64,000 nt of DNA, taken from contig CM030935.1 in NCBI GenBank assembly GCA_018136815.1, positions 186,001 to 250,000 on the forward strand, read 5' to 3'. Shown piece by piece: positions 49,120 to 59,380 of this stretch. The notes below the pieces were generated by a model that worked only from the letters and a program-made list of their open reading frames with translations, had not been told where the DNA came from and ran no database searches. A program made the position numbers and the translations under genes. This DNA comes from Isochrysis galbana (Eukaryota > Haptophyta > Isochrysidales > Isochrysidaceae). Every line of letters begins with the position of its first letter. The stretch's first letter is position 1.

Positions 49120-51340
49120 ACGAACAGCAGATAGTTGCTGTTGATGCCATCGAGACCGCGCAAGGCCATTCATCACATAAGTTCATCCTGCCACACATTT
49201 GCATGGGACAAGATGGGACTCGGACCCATGCATTTTTAGGTTCGTTGAGGAGATTAATGGAGAGTATTTGCGATGTGTACCGAATGGAGGACAGTCACTT
49301 CACAGGCTCTCACTATCAGTTCCCCAGATGGTGAGCTTCAAGCAAGCTTCGGTCATTGAATTTACTGGATGCAAGTCGCTGACGGTCCAAGCTATGTGGC
49401 ACTCGTTGCCAAGGAAAGATCAAGAACTACAATTGCTTCCTATGCGTGTGGTTGTTGGGCCATGGCGCAAAGCCATCTTCCATGCGCCAACAAGTCCACC
49501 CCTAGAATCCAACGTTTTAGCGAAAGATCGCTGATGATGATTGATCGTGTGAGGCGGGAGCAGGCGTCGTTTTTGTCCGTGAGGTGGCAAGGTTTGAGCT
49601 GACGTTGTTTGGCACGCATGCGTAATGCGTTCACAGCATCAGCATGCAGCAGGGGCCACGCCGTAGTGTCGCCGCACCACGCGCGCATGCGCGCGCGTGA
49701 ACTATATGCAATATATCCTCCCACCTTCTTGTCGTGAGGATCAACTAAGTTTATAGTTAGTTCACCCATGGCGGACCACGAGCCCCCCCCCCACCCAAAT
49801 TAATTTAAAACTTTTAATATTCTCACCGCACACGCGGCCGTGTACCCACTACTTTCTTTCACGCAGCAAACTTTCTAAACCTCCACTCCCCCTGCCCTCC
49901 CCCCCCCCCCCCCCCCCCGCCATCAGGCGACTCCCCCCGTGCACTAGTAGGGGGATAGGGGTGAAGGGCTTAGATATGGTATATGGTCCGGTGGTCGGGC
50001 AGGGGGGCGGGATATATCGGCCGCAGGCGACGGACCGCACGCGGAGCGAAGAACCTGGCGCGAGGGACCGGGGGCGCGGCGTGGGGCAGCGTGGGAGGGC
50101 GCGTAGCCGATCTCGGCGACCTTTCCCTCGCGGAGCGCGGACGGAAAGACCGAGAGACCACCTCGCGTGGCGCGTGGCAGGCAGACAAAGGAGTCGAGAG
50201 AGGGGGGGGGGGGGCTTGAGGCCCCCCTCCATGGCGACCAATCATAAGATAAGTTGCGAGGCGAGAATATTAAAAAGGTTTATTTCCATCGCTAAAACTA
50301 TTGGCCGCAGGGGCAGGGGGCTGGGAGAGGGGAGCCGTCGGCGCGTGCTCCATCGCTAAAACAATAAATAAATAATCTTATATTTTATATCCCAGCCACC
50401 AGCCAACCCCACTAGCTGATTGGATACAACGTTTCAGTCCCGGAATCCCGCCATGCCTGACGATCCAGGCGTCCCAGTGATACGTGATACCGAGGGGAGG
50501 CTCCCCTCGACATTGGTGGAGAGGAGAAAGAAGGAGCGGGGCTCGAACTGCAGAGCGCTCCGTCCGGACTCGAAGCAAAAGGTTGGTGGAGGCGGTGGCG
50601 GTGGGTTGGCAACCACTATGCCACGCGAATCTTTACGTAGCCACAGGGCCAGTGGGAGGGCTGAGAACCACGAACCACCCTATATACTCTATACTCTGGG
50701 TTTTTCTCTTCTTTGTTTTCACTCTCGTTCTTCTTCCTCTGTTCCTTTTACTTTTTACTGTTTTTCTTTACTGTTATATCTTTCTGCTTCTGAGACATCG
50801 CGAATGCGACAGGCCTGTGAGGAGAGGAATGGGTCAACAAGGCTGTGTGGAGGGTGGGCGGTTCCTCCCCCCGAGCAGGGGAGGAGTGAAAGGGGGGGGG
50901 GGGGGGGCTCGTGCCCCCCCATGGGCTAACCAAGTATGAACTTAGTTGCTCCATCGCTAAACCTCTGACAATATGTTTTTGCCTTATTATTAGTTAGACA
51001 AAAAGCCCCTGTTTGACCACCCTAGGAGAGTGCTCCATCCTTGCTAATTGTCCTGGGACCCCCAGTAACTAGCAATGGTAGCTCGAATCTTCAAGAACTT
51101 CTTCTTCAAGATACATCTAGCCAGCGTTGCAGAAGGACCACCGTGATGGATTTATATTGGTGTATTGTCACAGACGCCCGAACTTTTGCTGCGCCGACGC
51201 TTAACTCTGGAACTCGGCATCGAATTTTCTACTACTGATAGAGTATTGGCATTGGTCTCCGCCACTGTTCCTCAGCCAAACACACCAGCAAGGTCCACAG
51301 CAACGGCTTGCCGACGATGATGGCGGCCTCCTACGATGCC
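49120..51340. repeat. Spacer with R1/R3 repeats, a SINE-like Pol III remnant and a foldback solo end
   Basis: Positions 49120-49740 are unassigned. Positions 49745-49800 are an R1 end and 49800-49985 a minus-strand R3 tail with a C run. Positions 50180-50290 end in GCGAGAATATTAAAAAGG. Positions 50800-50950 are an R1 body ending AAGTATGAACTTAGTTG. About 50980-51024 holds a solo end of the 35.7 kb foldback family (CCCTGTTTGACC.CCCTAG). No protein gene is supported. Confidence 0.6.
50538..50632 (-). repeat. tRNA-like Pol III promoter remnant (possible SINE head)
   Basis: On the minus strand TGGCATAGTGG (50623-50613) matches an A-box and can form a GGC/GCC D-arm. GCTTCGAGTCC (about 50573-50563) and GTTCGAGCCCC (50548-50538) both resemble B-boxes. 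The T-arm and acceptor stem do not pair, so this is not a functional tRNA. The layout fits a tRNA-derived SINE head. Confidence 0.45.
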
Positions 51341-53134
51341 TTAGGCACCGCTCGTTGTAATGGCAGTGGCTGCGCCGCTGGCCTCAAGCGTGACATATGG
51401 AGCTCCTGGAGCGAGAAAGCCAAGCTCTCGAGCACGGGCCGCCATTTGAGACGGCCTTAGCGCAACATCAGTACGAGGAATGAGCACAGGGCGCACGGCG
51501 CGCGAGAGGGCAAGCTGACGGCAAACCTTCAAGCAGGAGCTGAAGACGACGATCGGTGCATTCGGCTTGCATGCCGCGACGGCGCGAGCGACCTCGCCAG
51601 TGCCGGTCTCGGCAACCAAAATTGCGGTCGATTTTGATGACCAAGCTAAATGGGCAGCGCGCAGCGAGCCAGGATAGTTGGCAGCGGAGACCGGGACAAC
51701 GGCGCCGCCTGTGCGTCTTGTGTCAAGGACGCCGGCGCTGGATTGCTCAGGATGATCCCTGGCCCACGCCTCGGTATGACTAATTATAGCGGCCTGAGTG
51801 AGCAAGAACACAGAAATGAGTTCTACATATTAGAAAACAGACGGGCTGTGTGGTGGAATGCCGTGCCATCCCCAGCAGGGCGTTAGCCATCCATCCTGGC
51901 AGGGCGTGAATGCACCTGCATCGCAACAGCTTCGACGGGATATTTGCCATTGGCGGACTCGCCCGAAAGCATGACAGCGTCCGCTTGCTCAAGAACGGCA
52001 TTTGTAACGTCGGCAACCTCGGCGCGTGTTGGCCGCGGATTGGATGACATCGAGTCCAGCATTTGCGTCGCAACTATCACCGGCTTGCCTGCAGCCGCGC
52101 ATGCTGCCACCTGACAGGCACGTCGCATGCGATGGACTCAGGGTGGAGAGGGAAAAGTGTAGCAGCAAAGGCGAGGGTGGCGAGAATGTTGTCGGAGAAC
52201 ATGGGACAACCTGACAATCCCCTCTCACCATGGTCTTCTGCCACGTCACCACCTCTTGGATTGGTACCTCGACGCCTAGGTCGCCACGGGCGACCATGAG
52301 CCCATCTGACTCTGCGATGATGGCGTCAAGATTGTCGAGGGCCTCCGTCGACTCAATCTTCGAAATGATGAGCGGCGGCGGGGAAGATGGCTCGGACGCG
52401 TATTTAGCATGGCACTCTGCTATGTGGGCGCGAATCGCGCGCACGCCTTCCGCGTTGCGCACGAAGGAGGCTGCGACGGCATCAATGTCGTGTTCAATGC
52501 CAAAGCGGATGTCCTCCTTGTCTTTTTCGGACAGAGGAGGAAGCTCGGTAATGATGCCGGGCAGGTTCACACCCTTGCGCTCGCCGATAGCACTGGTGTT
52601 CAGGATCTCGCAGACAACATCGCGATTCGGCATCACTTCTGTGACGCGCAGCGAGATGAGGCCGTCATCGAGGAGAATAATTGTTCCGGTCGTCACCTTG
52701 TCTGCCATGAGAGGATAGCCGATGTACAACGTCTTCTCATCGGAGGCGCCGTCGAATGCCGAATTCGTGGTCAGTGTGATAAGCCTGCCTGTCTCGAGCG
52801 TGATCTTCGCCTTGCGACCGCCCGTCTTGCAGACAGCAAGGCCGCCCATCCGGATCTCGGGACCTTTCGTGTCGAGCATCACCGGCACGAACTCGCCGCC
52901 TCGTGCCGAGCGCAGATTTGTCCTGCGCAGGTGGAACTCCTCGGGCGTGGCGTGCGAAAAGTTGACGCGCATCACATCGATCCCTTCATCCACGCAAGCC
53001 TGAAGCAGCTCAGCCTGCTCGGAGGCGGGACCGATTGTGGCGACAATCTTGGTTAACCGAGGCTGCGCCACCCCCGACGCCCTGGTGCACAGCGAGCGCG
53101 CGAGTGGCGGCCTGAGCCGGTGCAGCCACAGCAT
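51341..53134 (-). CDS. PK: Pyruvate kinase, organelle-targeted, three exons (52229-53134, 51916-52110, 51341-51793)
   Basis: It converts phosphoenolpyruvate and ADP to pyruvate and ATP. The 517-residue product has all family blocks: [71 protein letters not shown] (catalytic Lys), [39 protein letters not shown] with [15 protein letters not shown], and a C-terminal domain with [17 protein letters not shown]. Exon joints [16 protein letters not shown] and [17 protein letters not shown] are in phase with GT-AG borders. The N-terminus [21 protein letters not shown] is Arg-rich and lacks acidic residues, fitting a mitochondrial or plastid presequence. A cytosolic form must be encoded elsewhere. Confidence 0.93.
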
Positions 53135-53215
53135 CCTACGCGCGTGGACCACGTGCGAGGGGAGAGACCAACAACCCGACCGACAAACCACCCTTTTGCC
53201 CTCTGGAGGATGTGC

Positions 53216-53430
53216 GTTAGAACTTATAGCGTCGTAGGACATCTTGTTAGTTGTTAGCTAGAGTTAGAGTAGAGCTCTAGAGTAGCATCCCTAGCCACAG
53301 AAAGTACACTGGACGAGCCATGAATGGGCCAACCGCGCACACGCCCGTCGCGGGGGAGGGGCTCCGTTGCCGACGGAGGGCTACGGTCCCGCAGCTATAG
53401 GGCTATACTCACACAACAAGAAGGCTGGTG
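53216..53430 (+). promoter_or_regulatory. PAR copy 5, between pyruvate kinase and the RHD3-like gene
   Basis: It begins GTTAGAACTTATAGCGTCGTA and contains CATCTTGTTAG, CCTAGCCACAG, CTGGACGAGCCATG, GTCGCGGGGGAGGGGCTCCG and the right end CTATACTCACACAACAAGAAGG. An AGAGTAGAGCTCTAGAG insert of about 30 bp lies in its left part. Its left end is 82 bp upstream of the pyruvate kinase ATG, so relative to that gene it is inverted compared with the other copies. It points toward the RHD3-like gene, whose start is about 830 bp away. Confidence 0.7.
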
Positions 53431-54263
53431 GACCGTGGACCCAGTGCCAGTGACCAGTGACTAGTGACCACAGTGAGCTATAGCGATAGCGACACAAATT
53501 TCCTCGTCATTCGATATATATGTGCCTCGTATGAAGCGCCTCAGTTAAAATATATCGGAGGAGGGCCCGAACATATTTTGCGCACGGCCTTCGGAAGCCT
53601 AGGCCTAAAATTGGGTGTGATTTGTAATTTTCGAAGATATACAATATGTAGTACATGTTACGTACCCCCCAGGAGCCAACGCCCCCCAGGGCCCCCGATA
53701 GCTCCTGGGGGGCGTTGGCTCCTGGGGGGTAACATATATTCAATGTACAATTTTGCCGGAGAATCCCCATTTTGTTGGTCCATCCTACTGGAATCCATAG
53801 GAGGCTGCTTATTTGTTCTTTGTCATGCAGCCCCTTATTCTCCCTTCGTAGCTGGTGCCCTCCGCACCCCCATAGTGAGTGACCGGGCTCGTATTTGCAG
53901 AGTACTCTACGGACTGGTCCTACGGTTATCTTGTAGTGACGACCGCCCCCCCTCTACTCTTACTACCTCTCCCGTCCGCTCTCTCCGCCTAGCTCTAGCT
54001 CTACTCTAGCACTTAGAGTAGAGTCTCCCTATCTAGTGACTAGTGAGCTATCTAGTAAGAGAGTGCCTCCCCCCCCCCCCCCCCCCCCCTCCCCCTCCCC
54101 CCCCCCCCCGGCCCCCTCCCTCTTCCCCTTTTACAATATCCCCACCCCGATGAGGCGAGAGGCCAATCTCCTCCACGTTGCCGACGCAGCTCGCTCGCGC
54201 GCGCGCCACCCCCTTGCCCCCCCTCCCGCCCCACCCCACCCTCCTCTCCGAGGCGCAGAGCTC
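53431..54263. other. Spacer with a perfect 26-bp hairpin
   Basis: Arms at 53665-53690 and 53704-53729 (CCCCCCAGGAGCCAACGCC and its complement) with a 13-base loop form a strong hairpin. Related words (GGAGCCAAGGCGTCGGCTCC) occur at the ends of the 60.5-61.3 kb element. Positions 53955-54030 hold CTCTAGAG-type words, and 54070-54110 is a C run just before the next gene. Confidence 0.6.
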
Positions 54264-56136
54264 ATGGGTGGGCTCCTCGGCGCGCGCGCGGCGGCTGTCG
54301 CGCTGCTATTTGGCACGGTCGGCTCGACCTGCTCCGAGATCGTCGGAAGCTTGAGCGGGGCCCTCAAAGGTGTGGGGGAGGCGCGTGTCGCGACTGTCGC
54401 ATGCTGCGGAGCGAGCAAGCTGGGCAAGACGCCGGTGCTGAGCACCTCCACCTCGTGTCAGCGCGTGGAGATGGTCCCGGGCACAACGGCGCTCGCGCTC
54501 ATCTGCGCCGACAGTGTCGCCGATTGCTCAATCGCGGTTGCATCAAGTGACGTCGTACTGCTCGAGCTACGCCAGTCAGACCTTGAAGCAGATGGCCCTC
54601 ACGGTGTTGCCCAACTCGCTCCGCTCCTTCAGCGCGCCCTCCCGCTGCGCGGCGTTAAGCCTCAGAAAAAGCTTTTGGTGCTCGTTGTGAAGCAAGACGA
54701 CGAGTCGATCTCCAAAGATGAGCTTGAGGCGCTCGCGTCTGCGGCTCTTGAGCGTGTGTGGGCAGGCCTGCGCATGCCTGAAGGAGCCCCGGCAGCACTG
54801 GACGAATTCTTCGAGACGTCCCTCGTCTATGTTCCAGCGGGATCGGGAACGGAAAAGGCGATCGCGACGCTTCGGGCGCGCTTCCGCGACGCGGGCCGCA
54901 CGGACTACATCTTCAAGCAGGGCGCATGGTCCACCCCGGCCACTAACGCCTTCAGTGCACTCAGGGCAATCAGTGAGACGGGTCCGGTGCCTGGCGAGAC
55001 GTCGTTCGCGGCTAGCGACGCGCAAGTGGCGTATCGCTCGGCGCAGATTTCTGAGCGAGCGGCAAAGTCCTTTGCTAAAGGGCTCGCTGCGCTGCGCAAG
55101 TCATCGGAGTCGACAGTTCTGCTTGATTTCGGCGAACGTCTACGGAGCCTGTTTGAGGACACGCTCTCCACATTTGATGCAGATGCGCAAGGGCTGCAGC
55201 ACCTGTCTACTTCCAGCGCCGCACGTGCAGCCCTCGTCGCGCAGCTGTCCCGAGCCGCCGCGCCCACGTGCCGTCGCCAACTCGCGCTCTTGCAGCTGTC
55301 CACGCGCGACAAGTTCATGCAAAAGCTCCAGGTGTAAAACGCTATGTGATTTCTTTCCTCTCCCTCATGTCGAGATGCGGCACTTACTTGTCCAGCCGCA
55401 CCAACTTAGCCTCTGTGTGCTTCACGCTGGCTGGGCCAACAGCTCGCGAGACCTGAAAGCCGAGCCTCCCTGTAGACGGGTCCTCTCTCGTTCCGCTTCA
55501 TGCATTGTGCCAGTAGTGATGGGTGTTTTGTGCTTTGGGCGTTGTGTTCTTGGTTGAATCACGCCCTCGCCCCCTCGACGCCAGGCGGTGCGGCCGTCGC
55601 TCGAGGTCGAGAAAGAACTCCGCCAGATGGTGAAGGATTCAGGCAAGGCATTCGAGGCCGCCGCGAAGGCCGCGCTTCCCTCACCAGTGTCGCTGTCGTA
55701 CTCGTTCGAGAAGCGGGCTGTGGTCAACTCGATGGCGGAGGCCGCCAGAGCACAGGTGAAAGGCACAGTGCATTCGCCTCGCTCGCTTAAGACGAGGGCT
55801 GTGGTTCTTTCGAGTGCTAGCATGTGATCGAGCGTTGGTGCGCTTAAACCTCTTCCTCTCGTGGCCAAACCTCAACCCCTCCCTCAGGTTGAGCTGTGGC
55901 GCATCCAAGGCCTGTACCTCCCTCTCGAGGGCTTCAAGACGCCCGTCGATATTGGTTTGCATTGGCTCATCCCTAAGTTCATGGGAGCTGACTCCAAATT
56001 CGATTCTATCTCTCCGCGCGATCGGCCAAAGTACCGTCCGCGCGCTCAACCCATGCGCGTACGTCCGATCGACGGCTATAAAGCCTACCTCAAGGACCCG
56101 AAAGACATGGTGTTCGACAACAAGATGCCTGCATAG
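54264..56136 (+). CDS. Divergent RHD3/SEY1 (atlastin-class) protein with signal peptide, three exons (54264-55331, 55585-55755, 55888-56136)
   Basis: The clearest family block is KKLLVLVVKQDDESISKDEL, then LERVWAGLRMPEG, DEFFETSLVYVPAG and ATLRARFRD. In SEY1/RHD3 the corresponding region reads lfviRDh...pl..L...l..iW..i.kP...eF F....alp...F...v..LR.rF. The N-terminal GTPase is degenerate: GASKLGKTPV stands where the P-loop GxxxxGKS should be, and no clear DTEG is seen. The first Met used gives MGGLLGARAAAVALLFGTVGS, a signal-peptide-like start; an earlier in-frame ATG at 54150 exists. Joints KLQ/AVRPSLE and ARAQ/VELWRIQGLYLP are in phase. The last exon (PLEGFKTPVDIGLHWLIPKFMG) is not like SEY1 and may belong to a different fold or gene. 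It likely acts at ER-derived membranes. Confidence 0.5.
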
Positions 56137-56574
56137 ACACGTGTCACCCAATCTTTGCAGCCATGACCGAGGCGATTCTACGGCGGTCGGGCGCGCTTGC
56201 TCGCGAGAGCCACTTCTATACCAACGATGCATCATATGTCAGAGTCGGATCGAATCTTTCGATCTGCGTATCGACCATTTCGTGGATGGCTGATGAACGT
56301 GCTCTCATCACTTTGCACACCTTATGACCTTGCCCCACGCCATCCGCATCGCGCCATGGTCGGATTTCACACCCTCCCTTTCGCCATCTACTCGCACCAA
56401 CGTCTCGAGATGCCAGAAAGCCCAACAAAAGCATGTTGCTTGTCCAAGTGCTTCTTCTGCTATACTCGATGCGCCAATCCCCCGTATGTGTCGTCTAGTG
56501 TTATCGTAGCATTCGCAAAGCGTCGAAGGCTTTGTGTTGGGTGCACATATAGCAATCTACTGAGAGGTCTTGTG
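56137..56574. other. 3' flank of the RHD3-like gene
   Basis: No gene or repeat is recognised. The frames present look random. Confidence 0.45.
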
Positions 56575-57570
56575 TAAAAAAAAACATCTGAAGATTCTGG
56601 GCTACACACCTACTATTGACGGGATCCCCCTTTACTACCAACACCGCCCTTAACTTCCCTTTCGCTCTACCTCTTTCCCTGCCCCCCTTCATTCCTTTTT
56701 CTTCGGTTTCCAGGGTCCGGCCTCGGTGCGCTACCTAAGGCCTGGTTCGGAGTGTGGGGGCCGACGCAGCATTTCCCCCCCTCTGCTGAAGAGGCCGGAC
56801 CGCTGGCGAGTTGAATATGAAAACTCCGCCCCGCCAATCGAGGAATGTCTTCCTCAAGGCGCCTAAGGAGCTCGAGTGCCCATAGCAAGCCCCTCGAAAG
56901 TCGGTATCTCTCCAGCGGTATGATACGCTGAAGTCTTTCAGATTGATGGGGAAAAAAACATCTGAAGATTCTGGGCAATACACCTACCTTCTACAGGACT
57001 CTCCCCCTCTATCTCCATCGCCCTTATCTTCCCTCTCCCCACCTCCTCCCCTGCCCCCCTTCTTTCCTTTTTCTTTGGTTTCCGGGGTCCGACCTCGGTG
57101 CACTACCTAAGGTCTGGTTAGGAGTGTGGTGTTCGGGCAGGCCTTTTGGTTTTTCTCTCTCGAGTGTCCCGTTCTCTCGGCCATGCTTTGGTGGTTGGGT
57201 CTCGTCTAGGTCGCGTTGCCTCTAGCGTTGCCCTCCCTTGCCGGTTGTATTGGTGTTTTATTCGTCCTCTTTGCCTCGCTCTTCGGTCTCTTGGACAACG
57301 TGCGCAATCCTCAGCTTGGTGGCTAGCTCAGCTAGCTCCTCGCTGGGTTTGAGCCCACCTTTGTCACTTATATTGAATACGGGCCTTAGGTCGCCTATGT
57401 CTATCCTTTTCTTGGGTTGTCTTCCCATGCCCGCTTGGGCCGTGCGTGCTGAGTCGGTTTCGTGTGCGAATAATAGAGCTTTACACAGGCGGCAATGTAT
57501 CTCTCTATCTCTCTATTATCCTTATGAGTATTGATTCTTCTGAGTAGTCTATATTCTCGTAGTGAATCCG
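56575..57570 (-). mobile_element. Two LINE-B 3' ends in tandem
   Basis: Plus-strand signatures AAAAACATCTGAAGATTCTGGGC begin at 56575 and 56951, the reverse complement of the LINE-B terminus. The inner copy (57570-56950) encodes the ORF2 end, with EADSLREYRLLRRINTHKDN and GMGRQPKKRIDIGDLRPVFN followed by LATKLRIAHVVQE, then the 3'UTR. The outer copy (56948-56575) has a short unidentified coding piece and the 3'UTR. Both are 5'-truncated. Confidence 0.75.
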
Positions 57571-57685
57571 CCTCCTCGTTGCGCGCCGGTGCGCCCAGCA
57601 GCGCCGCCGTCGCGCTCGCCGTGCGCGCCGTCCCGCTCCGCGTGTCCAGCGTGAACGGCTCCTTGCCCACCGTGCACACCGGCTT
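57571..57685 (-). pseudogene. Host reading frame, left part, split by a LINE
   Basis: On the minus strand it encodes IKPVCTVGKEPFTLDTRSG and TASATAALLGAPARNE. It continues from VEWWSGGGPEEVRDL at 59831-59870 if the LINE and one copy of GATCAGGTCCCGGAC are removed. The protein is unrecognised. The right side is cut by the LINE-B tail copy at 57570. Confidence 0.35.
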
Positions 57686-57700
57686 GATCAGGTCCCGGAC
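57686..57700. repeat. Target-site duplication (5') of the 57.7 kb LINE
   Basis: GATCAGGTCCCGGAC is repeated exactly at 59831-59845, directly after the poly(T) tail. Confidence 0.92.
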
Positions 57701-57724
57701 AAAACTATTGTTATAGTTTTAGCG

Positions 57725-59380
57725 ATGGAGCGCGCGCCGACCGCTCCCACCTCCCAGCCCCCCGCCGTCACGACGCCCCAACGGGGCCGCCCCAAACCGC
57801 CGGAGCCCAAGCGCCCACAGGCCGCCGCGCCGCCTGACAACGACGTCGACATGACGGCACCACCCTCGCCTCCCAAGCTGCCACAGAACCAGGGAACAGG
57901 CAGAGTCCTGTTCCCTGGTGACAACCAGACCCAGGGCAATGCCCTGCCACCCAACCCCTCCGCCTCCGCTCCTCCACCAACTCAAGGACTTCCCATGGGA
58001 GGTGGCAGCTCTGCTGCCACCCCCATGGCGGCCACTCCTACCATCAGTGCACCCCTCGGGGGCGGGCACTTGACACAACAATCCATTTTGGGGGCCTTTG
58101 CGCCCTCAAACCAACAACCAACTCAAGCAGCCAGGACATACGCGCAAGCTGCGCATGGACACAAAGGGAAGGATCTAGCCCAACAAGCCCAGCAGCCACA
58201 AGCCCAACAACCACAGCAGCCATCGCGCAAGCGGGCGGATCCACAATCGGATCCAAAGCCGACTCTCCACAACACCACCCCCTTTGCTTCTCCTCCTCCT
58301 GATGAGGAAGAGGAGCCCGAAGACACGCCCTTTTTCATCCAGCTAGCTCAGCTAGCTGATGACAAAAAGGACATCAAGAGCGAGGATGTCGCTACCTTCA
58401 TGAAATTCCTCCTCTCTAGGCTGGAAGGCCTAGACGCAACTCCAGATGGCATGGACAAGGGCCGCAAAGGCCCTTGGATCTTCTACGTCGATGAGGACGC
58501 ACACGATCAATTCAAGGCCGCATACGGAGACAAAATTCACACAGCACTCTCTGGAGTACCGCACGAATTTGGAATCACCTATGGCGCGTTAACCGACTCG
58601 GCCCCTCGTAAGTCGAGCGCTATCCGGTCCTCCCTAAAAGAGGTGGCGACCTACATTGTTTTTCGCATCTTTGATCCGATCAAGGCGTTTAAGACCAAGA
58701 CTAGGCATTTGGCTAACTCGCTCGAGCGCGAGGGTTTCCACGTGCTAAGGGGCAACCAACAGCGAGCCAAAACCTCACTCGAAGGAATCACGAAAGTTGA
58801 GTCCGGCAAGCGTCCAATCTGGCACTTTTACGTTTACACGGACACGTCGGCCTTAGGGCACCGTTTCCCTCGAAACTTTCATGTGACTCTCGATGACGGA
58901 GAAAATTTCAACTTGGACTATGCGGTCCGATCATCAGTGGAGTGTGTGACTCCCGAAGGGGAGTTAGCCATCCATGGAGCCCCCGGAGGCTGCAAAGGAT
59001 ACGACAAGCCGTGGGCTATCTCATTTCTGCGTAAAAACCAAGTTAGCTTTCGCCAATGCACGTGCGAACAAGATAAGGCGAAAGCAGAGCAACGAAAGCG
59101 CCAAAGGGACGCAAGTAACGCCATGGACTACAGGGCCCTCATGGGCCTTGGAGCGGCGGCCCCATGCCGCCGATTCATGGCGGGCGAATGCAAAAACAAC
59201 CGCATGAAAGGACGTCAAATCGTCCAATGCTCCTCCAGCCACGACATCCCTGGATGTTGGGTAAAGGATCCCACCACGGGCAAACAAACTTGTATGGTCA
59301 AATGCAATCTCAAACCTAATAAGGCTTATCCAGGGTACTGCGTGAACGGAGTTAGTTGCCTTTACCGTCATGGTGAATAG
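57725..59380 (+). CDS. LINE ORF1 protein with CCCH-type zinc fingers
   Basis: A 551-residue intact frame. It starts MERAPTAPTSQPPAVTT and is Pro/Gln-rich and disordered to about residue 200. A folded middle (VATYIVFRIFDPIKAFKTKTRHLANSLEREGFHVLRGNQQRAK, HFYVYTDTSALGHRFPRNF, GAPGGCKGYDKPWAISF) matches the LINE-B ORF1 at 41643-43619. The C-terminus has Cys/His clusters: CRRFMAGEC...CSSSH and CVNGVSCLYRH (CX5CX3H). The ORF2 ATG at 59370 overlaps its stop by 11 bases, as expected for a reinitiation or frameshift link. The lack of stops over 551 codons suggests recent insertion or selection on ORF1. Confidence 0.87.
   Translation: MERAPTAPTSQPPAVTTPQRGRPKPPEPKRPQAAAPPDNDVDMTAPPSPPKLPQNQGTGRVLFPGDNQTQGNALPPNPSASAPPPTQGLPMGGGSSAATPMAATPTISAPLGGGHLTQQSILGAFAPSNQQPTQAARTYAQAAHGHKGKDLAQQAQQPQAQQPQQPSRKRADPQSDPKPTLHNTTPFASPPPDEEEEPEDTPFFIQLAQLADDKKDIKSEDVATFMKFLLSRLEGLDATPDGMDKGRKGPWIFYVDEDAHDQFKAAYGDKIHTALSGVPHEFGITYGALTDSAPRKSSAIRSSLKEVATYIVFRIFDPIKAFKTKTRHLANSLEREGFHVLRGNQQRAKTSLEGITKVESGKRPIWHFYVYTDTSALGHRFPRNFHVTLDDGENFNLDYAVRSSVECVTPEGELAIHGAPGGCKGYDKPWAISFLRKNQVSFRQCTCEQDKAKAEQRKRQRDASNAMDYRALMGLGAAAPCRRFMAGECKNNRMKGRQIVQCSSSHDIPGCWVKDPTTGKQTCMVKCNLKPNKAYPGYCVNGVSCLYRHGE

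Noticed and set aside
50538-50632. Functional tRNA gene
   Set aside because: A- and B-boxes are present, but the T-arm and acceptor stem do not pair.
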